From Dehalobacterium formicoaceticum (GTDB taxonomy: Bacteria; Bacillota; Dehalobacteriia; Dehalobacteriales; Dehalobacteriaceae): DNA of 64,000 bases. How positions within the stretch are numbered: the first letter of the stretch is position 1; the number at the start of each line of letters is the position of its first letter. Made by a program: the position numbers and the translations under genes. The notes under the pieces were generated by a model, which saw only the letters and a list, made by a program, of their open reading frames with translations, was not told the origin of the DNA and did not search any database. The stretch lies in the NCBI RefSeq assembly GCF_002224645.1, contig NZ_CP022121.1, positions 1,928,501-1,992,500 of the forward strand, in the 5' to 3' direction. Positions 15,209-23,891 of the stretch are shown piece by piece.

Positions 15209-15225
15209 TTGGCATGGGTTTTGCA
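15209..15225 (+). promoter_or_regulatory. Sigma-54 promoter, proximal, upstream of HesB/GRE2
   Basis: TTGGCAT-N5-TTGCA has perfect GG/GC spacing. Transcription would start near 15237, giving a leader of about 145 nt that begins with a GAGCAT/ATGCTC hairpin. The 930 bases between the ferredoxin and HesB genes contain only these regulatory elements and the IS200/IS605-like repeat. Confidence 0.75.
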
Positions 15226-15380
15226 ATAATATAAGAGCATACAGATTAAAAACATCATGAATTGACTTTTAAGATGCTCGTGATCATTGGAACGAAGTAT
15301 TAGGGTAAAATGCGGATATATTTCTCTGGAACCGGACGATTCCATCAACACCGGGATAAAGATGCAAGGGGGTGGTAAAT

Positions 15381-15659
15381 ATCATTGAGGTAACTGATAT
15401 TGCCTTAAAAAAACTGACAGAGCTGATGAGCAGCAAAAAGCAGCCGGTGCGGCTGGAATTAATTGAGGATGGGTGTGGATGAGCCAGAACCCCGGAGGTC
15501 AGTCTGACGTTAGGTGAAATAAATCAAGATGATGAAGTAATTGAGATTGGCGGGATCGAATTTATCTTTGCTAAGGATCTCAAGGAGAAGGTAACACCGG
15601 TTAAGATTGATTATAACATGAAACCATGGGAAAGAGGTTTTGTGGTAACCTCAGCTTAG
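15381..15659 (+). CDS. HesB-like selenoprotein with in-frame TGA (Sec34)
   Basis: Reading 93 codons from 15381 through one TGA at 15480-15482 gives a complete small HesB/IscA-type protein: IIEVTDIALKKLTEL, then DGCG-Sec-ARTPEVSLTLGE, ending at TAG. Coding similarity continues well past the TGA, and the TGA sits where HesB proteins have their conserved Cys. HesB-related selenoproteins are known (TIGR01911). Small hairpins follow the TGA (15485-15506, or 15498-15508), possible SECIS parts. The start is unusual: AAGGGGGTG lies at ideal distance from ATC (15381), which aligns with the ATG of the remnant at 5953; the alternative is GTG at 15372. It probably serves iron-sulfur chemistry for the adjacent GRE2 system, an inference. 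Selenocysteine insertion genes are not in this window. Confidence 0.7.
15485..15508 (+). promoter_or_regulatory. Candidate SECIS hairpin after the TGA codon
   Basis: Two alternative small stems can be drawn: CAGA-ACC with GGT-(CAG)-TCTG around a CCGGA loop, and GTCA-GTC-TGAC. The second presents GGTC near the loop about 16-20 bases after the TGA, reminiscent of bacterial SECIS elements. Neither is strong by eye. Confidence 0.35.
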
Positions 15660-15736
15660 GTAATAAGCCCTGAAGAAGGGCAATAAATATTAGTTAAAAA
15701 ATAAATTAAAGGTAAAAACAAGGAGGCAATTAAAAA

Positions 15737-18133
15737 ATGGCTGTTGAAACAAAGGCTCGTAAGTACAGTGATGAAAGAGTTCACAATTTAAAAGCAATTT
15801 TACTGGATGCTCCCCAAAAGCTGGATAACGAACGTCTGGAATTATTAAATGAAATTTATCCTTTAACAGATGGCGAGCCGCAGATCCTCAGAAGAGCAAA
15901 ATTACTTGCCCATATTTTAGAAAATAAAACTTTGTATATTGATGACAGCATCTTTGCCGGCAGCTTGACCCAATATGTTTGCGGCGTTTATGCTTTCCCG
16001 GAATGGAACTGCGACTGGATGAAAAACAATGAAGGTACCATTATCAGCCACTTGGGCGAAGTAGAAGTTACGGAAGCAGACCGTGCCACCTTCGGTGATA
16101 TTGTTAACTATTGGGGCACCCGCAACTGTTACGACAATGCCAACAAAATGTTTGAAGAAGTTTATGGCTACAGCTCCATGCCTGCACAGGAAACCGGTGT
16201 TTTCTATGACGGCAACTCTTGGCCGGCCGGCGGCGGAACCATGAACTATGAAAGATTTATTAACCAGGGCGCTGCTAACATTAAAAAAGAAGCCCAGGAA
16301 CGTATGCATGAATTGGTAGTATCCAGTGAAAACAGAGAAAAATTCCATTTCTATCAAGCAGTAATTATCGTCATGGATGCCATGATTACCTGGGCACATC
16401 GTTATGCGGCATTAGCTCGGGAAATGGCTGCCCAAGAACAAAATTACGAACGCAAGATGGAATTATTGGAAATGGCTGAAACCTGTGAATGGGTTCCGGA
16501 AAATCCTGCTCGTACCTTGAAAGAAGCAATGCAGAGTTTCCTCTTTGTTCATCTGGCTCTGGAAATCGAAGTTACCGGTTGCGGTTACTCCTTAGGGTAT
16601 TGGGGACAATACATGCAGCCTTTCTATGAAAAGGATATTGCCGAAGGCAGAATCACCAGAGATGATGCTCTCACCATGACCAAATTAGCCTTCATTAAAT
16701 TACAGGAAATCGGTTACTATCATGGACCTAAATTTGCTAAAGCTTGGTCCTCCCACGTGGGGCAGACCTTGTGTATCGGCGGCTTGACCAGAGAAGGCCA
16801 GGATGCTACCTGCGAAATGGACTATATCTGCTGTGATGCCCATATCGACTTAAAGAATATTCAGCCCCCATTGGCTCTGTTCTGGCATCCGATGATGCAA
16901 GAAGATTTCCTCTTTAGATGTGTAGAAGTAATAAAAACCGGTGTTGGTCATCCCCAGATTATGAACACCCCGGTAGCTATTACCAGAATGATGGATATGT
17001 TCCATGAAGAAGGCGTTAGCTTAGAAGATGCAAGACGTGTAGCCATCTTTGGTTGTGTTGGTACTGACATTGCCAACAAAACCTCCCACCCGGTAGAAGG
17101 TGAAGTTTGTATCGGCAAAGCTTTTGAATTGGCTTTCAATAACGGTGTAGATCCTCTGACCGGTATCGAAGTTGGACCTAAGACCGGCGACCCGGTTGAC
17201 TTCAAGACCTTTGATGAAATGTTTGAAGCTTACCGTGAACAGGCTGATTGGGCAGTAGCAACCATGCGCCGCCATGGTCGTGTCGGTAACGATCATCAGG
17301 CTACCAATCTACCCTTAACTCTGCGTTCCGTGATGACCGATGGCTGCATGGAAAGCGGTAAGGACTGCTGGAATGATGGCGCACAATATACAGCTGAGCT
17401 GATGATTAACGTGGGTACTGTTGATGCTGCCAACTCCATGCTGGCCATTAAAGACCTGGTATTTGATCAAAAGAAATTGACCATGGCACAATTGAAAGAA
17501 GCTGTGCTGGCTAACTTTGAAGGATATGAAGACATCCAAAAGATGTGCTTGGATGCTCCTAAACATGGTAACGACATCAAAGAAGTTAACGAGTTTGTAC
17601 GTAAATGCTACGATGTAGTTTGGGAAGCTTATTATAAAGCCGGCCGTAACTACTGCGGCAAATTGGGCAAACCGGATGCATACTCCAACAGCTTGCACAA
17701 CCTGTTTGGTGCGGTTATGGGTGCTTTACCCAACGGCCGACCTGCTTATCGTGCCCTGACTGACGGCAGTGTTTCCGCTACACCTGGTACCGACCATGAA
17801 GGACCGACCGCTCTGATTAACTCAGCAGCCTATGCCCTTGATACCGTTAAATTTAACTCCAATCACTTTAATGTGAAATTTAATCCTTCGGCAGTGGAAA
17901 CTCCTCGGGGCATGAGAAACCTGCTGAGCCTGGTTAAAACCTATATGGATCAAGGCGGTTCGCACATTCAGTTTAACATCGTGAGCAGCAAAACCTTGCA
18001 GAATGCGAAACTGCAACCGGAAAAATATAAAGACTTAGTCGTTCGGGTTGCCGGATTCAGCGCCTACTTCACCAGACTGGATCCAGGGGTTCAAGATGAA
18101 ATCATCAAGAGAACCGAATTAACCTTCAAATAA
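15737..18133 (+). CDS. Glycyl radical enzyme (GRE2) lacking the usual active-site glutamate
   Basis: The 798-residue protein has the full glycyl radical enzyme layout: thiyl Cys loop FGCVGTD (C440), then VGPKTGDPVDF, and a C-terminal radical motif RVAGFSAYF (G773). Eliminase-type members have C-V-E, with Glu as general base two residues after Cys; here that position is Gly442. PFL has C-C, and fumarate-adding benzylsuccinate synthases have a different loop, so the reaction class is uncertain. Base composition matches the neighbours, unlike GRE1. ATG follows an AAGGAGG site. It lies 77 bp after the HesB-like selenoprotein gene, behind tandem sigma-54 promoters that match the one for the MttB/corrinoid genes, which suggests the same inducing substrate. 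Confidence 0.88.
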   Translation: MAVETKARKYSDERVHNLKAILLDAPQKLDNERLELLNEIYPLTDGEPQILRRAKLLAHILENKTLYIDDSIFAGSLTQYVCGVYAFPEWNCDWMKNNEGTIISHLGEVEVTEADRATFGDIVNYWGTRNCYDNANKMFEEVYGYSSMPAQETGVFYDGNSWPAGGGTMNYERFINQGAANIKKEAQERMHELVVSSENREKFHFYQAVIIVMDAMITWAHRYAALAREMAAQEQNYERKMELLEMAETCEWVPENPARTLKEAMQSFLFVHLALEIEVTGCGYSLGYWGQYMQPFYEKDIAEGRITRDDALTMTKLAFIKLQEIGYYHGPKFAKAWSSHVGQTLCIGGLTREGQDATCEMDYICCDAHIDLKNIQPPLALFWHPMMQEDFLFRCVEVIKTGVGHPQIMNTPVAITRMMDMFHEEGVSLEDARRVAIFGCVGTDIANKTSHPVEGEVCIGKAFELAFNNGVDPLTGIEVGPKTGDPVDFKTFDEMFEAYREQADWAVATMRRHGRVGNDHQATNLPLTLRSVMTDGCMESGKDCWNDGAQYTAELMINVGTVDAANSMLAIKDLVFDQKKLTMAQLKEAVLANFEGYEDIQKMCLDAPKHGNDIKEVNEFVRKCYDVVWEAYYKAGRNYCGKLGKPDAYSNSLHNLFGAVMGALPNGRPAYRALTDGSVSATPGTDHEGPTALINSAAYALDTVKFNSNHFNVKFNPSAVETPRGMRNLLSLVKTYMDQGGSHIQFNIVSSKTLQNAKLQPEKYKDLVVRVAGFSAYFTRLDPGVQDEIIKRTELTFK

Positions 18134-18156
18134 AAATTAAACTAAACTAGGCAATT

Positions 18157-18196
18157 AAAAAGCCTCCCGCCTGGAAAAGAGCGGGAGGCTTTTTTT
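18157..18196 (+). terminator. Terminator between GRE2 and its activase
   Basis: A perfect hairpin (AGCCTCCCGC with GCGGGAGGCT) is followed by TTTTTT. It probably lowers activase expression relative to GRE2. The activase ribosome binding site follows within 20 bases, so read-through transcription must supply the activase. Confidence 0.9.
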
Positions 18197-18218
18197 AAAA
18201 AAAAAGGAGGACGGGAAA

Positions 18219-19145
18219 ATGACCCAACAAGATGCGTCTTCAGAAGTCAAAGGACTTATTTATAATATCCAAAGATATTCCACGGAAGACGGACCCGGAC
18301 TACGCACCACTGTTTTTTTTAAAGGCTGCCCCCTCAGATGCCTTTGGTGCAGCAACCCGGAGTCCATCTCTCATAAACCCCAAATGATGTTTTTCCCCCA
18401 AACATGTGTCCAGTGTTACGCTTGTCTGGAGGCATGTCCCAAGGGTGCTAATAAAAAGATGGAAGACGGTTCTGTAGTTGTTGACCGGACAATTTGTCAA
18501 AATTGCGGCGCCTGCATCGATGTTTGCCCGGCTAATGCCAGACAGATGTCAGGTAAATGGATGACAGCGGACGAAGTTTTCGAGGTCATCAAAAAAGATT
18601 CTGTTTATTATACCAATTCCGATGGGGGGGTAACCTTCAGCGGCGGGGAGTGTACTGCCCAGGCGGATTTTCTGATCGAGCTGATCGACAAGTGTTACAA
18701 TATGGGATTTCATACCTGTGTTGATACCTGTGGCTTTGCCTCTTGGGAAGTATTGGAGAAGGTTTTATCAAAGGTGGATATGGTGCTCTTTGATATCAAA
18801 CACATGGATCCCGAGAAGCACAAAGAAATCACCGGCGTTGACAATCAGCTGATCTTGGAAAATGCCGGTAAAATTAAAAATATGGGTATTGAGATGCATA
18901 TCAGGTTCCCGATGATTCCCGGGTACAATGATGATGAAAAAAACCTGAAAGCTTTGGGTCGTTTTATGAAATTATGGGGCCTGGACAAGATCGACATTCT
19001 GCCTTATCACCGCATGGGGTCCAATAAATATGAGGCATTGGGCCAAAGATATTTTCTGGGAGACTTACCTTCCCTGGAGAGAGAGAATGTAAAAAAAGCC
19101 GTTAATATCCTGGAGTCCTATGATTTGGAAGTTGATGTAGTTTAA
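18219..19145 (+). CDS. Glycyl radical enzyme activating enzyme for GRE2 (radical SAM)
   Basis: The 308-residue radical SAM protein has cluster motif GCPLRCLWC, two ferredoxin-type clusters (CVQCYACLEACP and CQNCGACIDVCP) and SGGECTAQ, the SAM-binding GGE motif. It should install the glycyl radical on G773 of GRE2. It is clearly related to, but diverged from, the activase at 8564, and its base composition is local. The ATG is preceded by AAAGGAGGACGGG. A terminator follows at 19149. Confidence 0.93.
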   Translation: MTQQDASSEVKGLIYNIQRYSTEDGPGLRTTVFFKGCPLRCLWCSNPESISHKPQMMFFPQTCVQCYACLEACPKGANKKMEDGSVVVDRTICQNCGACIDVCPANARQMSGKWMTADEVFEVIKKDSVYYTNSDGGVTFSGGECTAQADFLIELIDKCYNMGFHTCVDTCGFASWEVLEKVLSKVDMVLFDIKHMDPEKHKEITGVDNQLILENAGKIKNMGIEMHIRFPMIPGYNDDEKNLKALGRFMKLWGLDKIDILPYHRMGSNKYEALGQRYFLGDLPSLERENVKKAVNILESYDLEVDVV

Positions 19146-19148
19146 TTA

Positions 19149-19184
19149 AAAAACGGTTTCCGCCGGCAAGGTCGAAGCCGTTTT
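19149..19184 (+). terminator. Intrinsic terminator after the GRE2 activase
   Basis: AAAACGGTTTC pairs with GAAGCCGTTTT around a GC-rich loop, with a short T-run. Confidence 0.7.
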
Positions 19185-19294
19185 AATTATAATTATGATC
19201 ATAATTGCAACTGTTAACTTCTATCAGTATGCTGACCTAAACATGCTTAGTTCAAGGTTTCACATTTTAAATCATAAAGGAGGTTGTTCAGAAC

Positions 19295-19981
19295 GTGGAA
19301 ACATTGGTAAAAAATGCAGTCTGTGAAATTGACCGTGCCTACCTGTTTAATCATATACATCTGAAAGAGACTGCTTCCTATGCCAAAAAGGTTGATAAAT
19401 TAATTGAAGAGGCCCTGGCGATCGGAAAACCCCAAATTGCCTATAAGCTGGCCTATGTGGACGAAAAGGGTGATGATTATGTCGTTATTGACGGCATTAA
19501 ATTTACCAGTAAAATTCTGCCGATTAATTTGGCCGACAGCAATAGGGTGGCAGCTTTTGTAGTGACCAGCGGCACGGAGCTGGAAGAATGGTCCAAAGCT
19601 TTTGACGATGCCTTTGGTAAGCTGGTGGCTGATGGCATCAAAGAAGAAATACTGCGCAGCGCAACCCTCAAACTTTTCCCTGACATCTCAGAAGAATTTG
19701 ATTTCGGCAAAACAGCAATGATGAACCCCGGATCTTTGCCGGAATGGCCTTTGGAAGAGCAAAAACCCTTATTTAAATTGCTGGGAGATGTGAAAGGTTT
19801 AATTGGTGTAGAGTTATCGGAGAGCTGTTTAATGGAACCCATCAAATCAGAATCCGGTTTTTATTTTCCCACGGAATCCAATTATGCCAACTGTCAGCTC
19901 TGTCTCCATGAAAAGTGTCCCGACAGAAAAGCACCCTTTGACAAAGATCTTTATGAGAACAAATATCAGCTTTCAAAATAA
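19295..19981 (+). CDS. Cobalamin-dependent methionine synthase activation domain-like protein
   Basis: The 228-residue protein resembles the S-adenosylmethionine-binding activation domain of MetH as a free-standing unit, with MNPGSLPEWPLEEQKPLF in the C-terminal half. It ends with a cysteine cluster CQLCLHEKC that could hold an iron-sulfur centre. Stand-alone versions are common in anaerobes with many corrinoid methyltransferases and may help reductive remethylation or activation of corrinoid. It starts with GTG behind a strong AAAGGAGG. Its place between the GRE2 operon and a UroD-like gene supports a link to the methyl-transfer system of this block. A terminator follows at 20042. Confidence 0.75.
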   Translation: METLVKNAVCEIDRAYLFNHIHLKETASYAKKVDKLIEEALAIGKPQIAYKLAYVDEKGDDYVVIDGIKFTSKILPINLADSNRVAAFVVTSGTELEEWSKAFDDAFGKLVADGIKEEILRSATLKLFPDISEEFDFGKTAMMNPGSLPEWPLEEQKPLFKLLGDVKGLIGVELSESCLMEPIKSESGFYFPTESNYANCQLCLHEKCPDRKAPFDKDLYENKYQLSK

Positions 19982-20041
19982 GAAAGGATAAGAAAGGATT
20001 TAAGAAATTTCTTCTACACCCTGTTTTTTTCTGCTATAATA

Positions 20042-20068
20042 AACCTAGTCAACAAGACTGGGTTTTTT
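20042..20068 (+). terminator. Intrinsic terminator after the MetH-activation-like gene
   Basis: AACCTAGTC pairs with GACTGGGTT (one wobble pair) and is followed by TTTTT. Confidence 0.8.
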
Positions 20069-20190
20069 CATATCAGCATGTCGTCCTGTTAATATAGATT
20101 TGATCAGATATTAAGGATTTGGCCGGGATTCCAGCTTGACGTGGGCTGAGTTTTTAATGCATTATTATAGATGGAGGGGAGTAGGTTTCT

Positions 20191-21024
20191 TTGAATGGTC
20201 GGGATAGAGTATGGCAGGCAATATCGGGTCAAGGGGCGGATCGCCCGCCCAAGGGAGAGATGTTTATTGCACCGGGGATGATGAAATTATTTCAGCAAAA
20301 GGATTTACCTTCTCTTTTGCAGTATCTTAATGCTGATTTAGTGACCTTTGAAATGTGGCAGCCGGAAATTCCCTGGAATTCCTGGCGTCAGGAAGGCTAC
20401 TTTACCATGGGCCTTTATCAGGGGCCGCTTACGATGTTAATTAAACAAACTGATTTTACTCAGATGTGTTATCTGGTTGTGCGGGAGCCGAAGGAAGCAG
20501 CCAAAACCATGAAAGCCATCATTCAGGATACGAGGGGTCAAATTGACCGTGCCCTGAAGGAAGGCTGCGAAGGGGTTTTATTGGCGGATGACCTGGCGGG
20601 AACTGATGGTTTAATGGTTTCACCTCGGTTCTTGCAGGAATATTATTTTCCTCTGCTAGCAGATTTGATTGCTGAATACGGGAAGGATCAAGTCCCTTTC
20701 CTTTTTCATTCGGACGGCCAGGTTCTGGATCTGGTGCCTATGCTGAAAAATACCGGGTTTCGGGGCATCCAGTGTCTCCAGCCTTCTTGCGGCATTGGTC
20801 CGCATAATTTTGATTTTAAGGAATACGACGATTGGGTTTTTTGGGGTAATTTTGAATACGAAGACGGTCCGGACATTAAGTCTCTGGAACGGGTTAAAGA
20901 GGAAATTCCTCTGTTATTAAAAAAATGGCAGCATCATCCCCGGTATATCTTTGGGTCTTCCGGCGGACTGTATGAGGATTTATCACCTGAAATCATTAAA
21001 GCGGCCTATGATCTGGTGCGTTAA
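20191..21024 (+). CDS. UroD-superfamily protein without the zinc ligands of MtaA
   Basis: The 277-residue protein has the UroD-fold opening NGRDRVWQAISGQGADRPP and EGVLLADDLAGTDG. At the place where MtaA-type methyltransferases have H-x-C, it has FHSDG, and the late Cys is missing too (GSSGGLYEDL). It may therefore not activate a thiol with zinc, and its reaction is unknown. It is about 70 residues shorter than the UroD-like protein at 825. The TTG start lies 11 bases after GGAGGGG. Its position beside corrinoid-related genes suggests a role in methyl-group metabolism, but the family has many uncharacterised members. Confidence 0.7.
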   Translation: MNGRDRVWQAISGQGADRPPKGEMFIAPGMMKLFQQKDLPSLLQYLNADLVTFEMWQPEIPWNSWRQEGYFTMGLYQGPLTMLIKQTDFTQMCYLVVREPKEAAKTMKAIIQDTRGQIDRALKEGCEGVLLADDLAGTDGLMVSPRFLQEYYFPLLADLIAEYGKDQVPFLFHSDGQVLDLVPMLKNTGFRGIQCLQPSCGIGPHNFDFKEYDDWVFWGNFEYEDGPDIKSLERVKEEIPLLLKKWQHHPRYIFGSSGGLYEDLSPEIIKAAYDLVR

Positions 21025-21044
21025 TGGCTGAAAATTTTCCGATA

Positions 21045-21074
21045 AATAGCATTCTGAAAGGGATGCTATTTTTT
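21045..21074 (+). terminator. Intrinsic terminator before priA
   Basis: AATAGCAT pairs with ATGCTATT and is followed by TTTT. This marks the boundary between the accessory block and the housekeeping operon. Confidence 0.8.
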
Positions 21075-21112
21075 CATCCCGGGAGGATATCTTTTTTCAC
21101 CGCCATTTTTCT

Positions 21113-21121
21113 GGTATAATG
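21113..21121 (+). promoter_or_regulatory. Extended -10 promoter of the priA operon
   Basis: TGGTATAAT is a perfect extended -10 element, with a weak TTTTTC-type -35 about 16 bases upstream. It lies about 30 bases before the priA start. Confidence 0.6.
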
Positions 21122-21153
21122 GTAAAGTAGGGCAGTATATAGGAGGGAAGAAA

Positions 21154-23400
21154 TTGCCGGTTAAACCCCAGTTTGCGGAAGTCATTGTGAATAAAGCAGT
21201 CCAGGCAGTTGACCGGATATTTCATTACCAAATACCGGATAGATTAGCAGCTCAAATCGAGGTTGGTTCCATCGTGATAGTTCCTTTTGGCAGACAGAAA
21301 CTGGAAGGAATTGTCGTGGGCTTTGTTGCGGAACCGGAGGTGGCCCAGGTCAAGGAAATTGATGAACTGGTATTTCCCTTCCCCCTTTTAAGCAAAGCAT
21401 TAATTGATCTGGCTTATTGGATGGCGGATTATTATCTTTGCCCCAAGGTTTCGGCTCTGCAGTCGATGCTGCCGGGAGGCTTAAAATTTCTCCCCACCGG
21501 GCTCAAAGGGAAGAATACTGAATTTGCTTTTTTGGTGCAACCATCCGGTGGCCTGGGGCAAGAAGGCAAACCTCCGGGGAGAATCGGACCAAAACAGCAG
21601 CAGATTTTGGCATACCTGGGGGAACATCCCGGCAGCCCTGTCACTCAGATGCTTGCTGCAACCGGTGCTTCCCGTTCCTCTCTTAAATCCCTTCTGGAAA
21701 AAGGGCTGGTTGAGGTGACGCGGGAGGAGGTCTATCGGGATCCTTACGGCCAAAGAAAATTACCTAAGGCCGATCAGCATCAGCTTACAGAGGAACAAAT
21801 TAATGTATTGAAATCCATCGAAACTGAATATGCATTAAATAACCGACCAATACTGTTGCATGGGGTCACGGGCAGCGGTAAAACAGAAATCTATCTGCGT
21901 TTGATTGAGCGGATGCTCACGGATGGGAAAGAATCAATTATTTTGGTGCCGGAAATTTCTCTGACCCCCCAGCTGGTATCGGTTTTTAAGTCCCGCTTAG
22001 GTGAAAAAGTGGCGGTCTTACACAGCGGTTTGAGCTGGGGTGAACGGAGGGATGCCTGGGTCAATATTGCCCGAGGTGTGGTCAAGGTGGTGGTGGGCGC
22101 CCGGTCCGCGGTTTTTGCTCCCTGTTTTCATTTAGGGTTAATTGTGATGGATGAAGAACATGAGCAAAGCTATAAGCAGGATAATGTGCCCCGCTTTCAT
22201 GCCCGGGAGGTGGCCCTGGAAAGATGCCGTCTGCAAAAGGCCTCTTTTCTTATGGGCAGTGCCACACCCAGTGTGGAAACCTATTATTGGGCATTAGAGG
22301 GCAGATACCGTTTAATCACTTTAAAGTACAGGATTTATCAAAGGCCAATGCCCACGGTAAAAATTGTGGATATGAGGCAGGAATTAAAGGAAGGCAATCG
22401 TTCTATTTTCAGTCGCCTGCTGCAGGAAAAATTAAGAGAGCGTTTTTCCCGGGGCGAGCAATCCCTGCTCTTCTTAAATCGACGGGGTTATCACACCTTC
22501 GTTTCCTGCCGCACCTGCGGCATGGTGCTGAAATGCGCTCATTGCAATATTTCCCTCACTTCCCATGGGGGGAACCGCCGTTTAAGCTGCCATTATTGCG
22601 GTTATAGTATTCCTGTACCGAAGACCTGCCCTCAGTGCGGGTCCCTGGCCATCCGTCATTTTGGCACCGGTACGGAGCGAGTGGCGGAAGAGGTAAAAAA
22701 GCTTTTGCCTGAGGCCCGGGTGGCCCGGGCGGACGGGGACACCACTGCCCGGAAAGGCGCCTATGACGAAATTTATTTTGGTGTCAAAAGCGGGGCGGTT
22801 GATGTTTTGGTAGGAACTCAGATGATCGCCAAAGGTCTGGATTTTCCTTTAGTGACTCTGGTGGGAGTAATATCTGCCGATATGGCCTTGCATCTGCCGG
22901 AAATGCGGGCCGGAGAGCGGGCATTTCAGTTGATTACTCAGGTTTCCGGACGGGCGGGAAGAGGTGCTCTCCCGGGAGAAGTGGTGCTGCAAACCTATAA
23001 CCCGGAGGATCCTACTTTGCTCGCTGCGGCCAGACAGGATTACAGCACCTATTATCAGGGAGAAATCGAGAGGAGAAGGATCTCAGGTTATCCCCCTTTT
23101 GGCTCTGTGATTCGGATTTTATTTTCCGGGGAAGATTACGGCCATCTGCAAAGAGATGCTCTGATCATCGCCCGTTTCGTACAGGCAGAGTTAAATGAAG
23201 AAAGTGAAATATTAGGACCGGCGCCGGCGCCTTTAGAGAAGATCAAGGATCGTTTCCGGATTCAAATGATGATCAAGACGAGGAATTTAGCCGAGACCAG
23301 GCTGGACCTGGTACGGGGATTAGATTTGGCACGGGGGGAAGGTTATCCCCATAAAAATATTCTGGTGGCGGTTGACGTTGAACCGCTGAATATGATGTAA
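21154..23400 (+). CDS. priA: Primosomal protein N' (replication restart helicase PriA)
   Basis: The 748-residue superfamily 2 DNA helicase restarts stalled replication forks. The N-terminal 3' DNA-binding domain ([12 protein letters not shown]) is followed by a winged-helix region, the helicase core with Walker [12 protein letters not shown] and DEEH box [10 protein letters not shown], and an inserted zinc-binding region with CRTCG, CAHC, CHYCG and CPQCG. Length is usual. It starts with TTG 11 bases after GGAGGGAAG. It heads the conserved order priA-def-fmt found in many Firmicutes. Confidence 0.97.
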   Translation: MPVKPQFAEVIVNKAVQAVDRIFHYQIPDRLAAQIEVGSIVIVPFGRQKLEGIVVGFVAEPEVAQVKEIDELVFPFPLLSKALIDLAYWMADYYLCPKVSALQSMLPGGLKFLPTGLKGKNTEFAFLVQPSGGLGQEGKPPGRIGPKQQQILAYLGEHPGSPVTQMLAATGASRSSLKSLLEKGLVEVTREEVYRDPYGQRKLPKADQHQLTEEQINVLKSIETEYALNNRPILLHGVTGSGKTEIYLRLIERMLTDGKESIILVPEISLTPQLVSVFKSRLGEKVAVLHSGLSWGERRDAWVNIARGVVKVVVGARSAVFAPCFHLGLIVMDEEHEQSYKQDNVPRFHAREVALERCRLQKASFLMGSATPSVETYYWALEGRYRLITLKYRIYQRPMPTVKIVDMRQELKEGNRSIFSRLLQEKLRERFSRGEQSLLFLNRRGYHTFVSCRTCGMVLKCAHCNISLTSHGGNRRLSCHYCGYSIPVPKTCPQCGSLAIRHFGTGTERVAEEVKKLLPEARVARADGDTTARKGAYDEIYFGVKSGAVDVLVGTQMIAKGLDFPLVTLVGVISADMALHLPEMRAGERAFQLITQVSGRAGRGALPGEVVLQTYNPEDPTLLAAARQDYSTYYQGEIERRRISGYPPFGSVIRILFSGEDYGHLQRDALIIARFVQAELNEESEILGPAPAPLEKIKDRFRIQMMIKTRNLAETRLDLVRGLDLARGEGYPHKNILVAVDVEPLNMM

Positions 23401-23414
23401 AGGAGGGGCTGAAA

Positions 23415-23855
23415 ACGGCTGTTTATGAAATTGTTAAAATAGGTGATCCTCTTTTAAGAGAAAAGGCAAAAAAGGTACCCAAGGTTAATGCCAACATTGA
23501 AAAGCTTTTGGACAATATGGCGGATACCATGCGGGCGGCTGACGGCGTAGGCCTGGCGGCACCCCAAATTGGTATTTCCAAGTGTGTCGTGGTTATTGAC
23601 GTGGGAGAGGGCTTGATCGAACTGATCAATCCGGAAATTATCGCCCAGGAGGGGCACGAATTGGATGCGGAAGGCTGCCTCAGTGTCCCTGATATGCAGG
23701 GCAAAGTGATGCGCGCCCTTAAGGTTACGGTCAAGGGGCTGGATCGAAGAGGGCAGGATGTCCATATCACAGGAGAGGGACTTCTGGCCCGAGCCCTGCA
23801 GCATGAAATCGATCATTTGCATGGTGTGCTTTTTGTTGATAGAATGGTAAAATAA
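23415..23855 (+). CDS. def: Peptide deformylase with an apparent ACG start codon
   Basis: Peptide deformylase removes the formyl group from nascent protein N-termini. All three metal/catalytic motifs are present: [17 protein letters not shown] and QHEIDHLHG. The family N-terminus ([16 protein letters not shown]) is fully encoded. But the codon where family members have ATG is ACG at 23415, eight bases after AGGAGG. CTG at 23409 is only two bases from that site. The first conventional start, TTG at 23508, would delete the first 31 residues. Either translation begins at a rare ACG, or there is a base error here. The gene begins 14 bp after priA and precedes fmt, its functional partner. Confidence 0.93.
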   Translation, partial: TAVYEIVKIGDPLLREKAKKVPKVNANIEKLLDNMADTMRAADGVGLAAPQIGISKCVVVIDVGEGLIELINPEIIAQEGHELDAEGCLSVPDMQGKVMRALKVTVKGLDRRGQDVHITGEGLLARALQHEIDHLHGVLFVDRMVK

Positions 23856-23891
23856 GAGCAGTCAATTAAGTTTTTAAAGAAGTGGTGAATT

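Noticed and set aside
20035-20040. TATAAT as promoter for the UroD-like gene at 20191
   Set aside because: The predicted start point lies inside the terminator hairpin of the previous gene, so productive transcription is unlikely.
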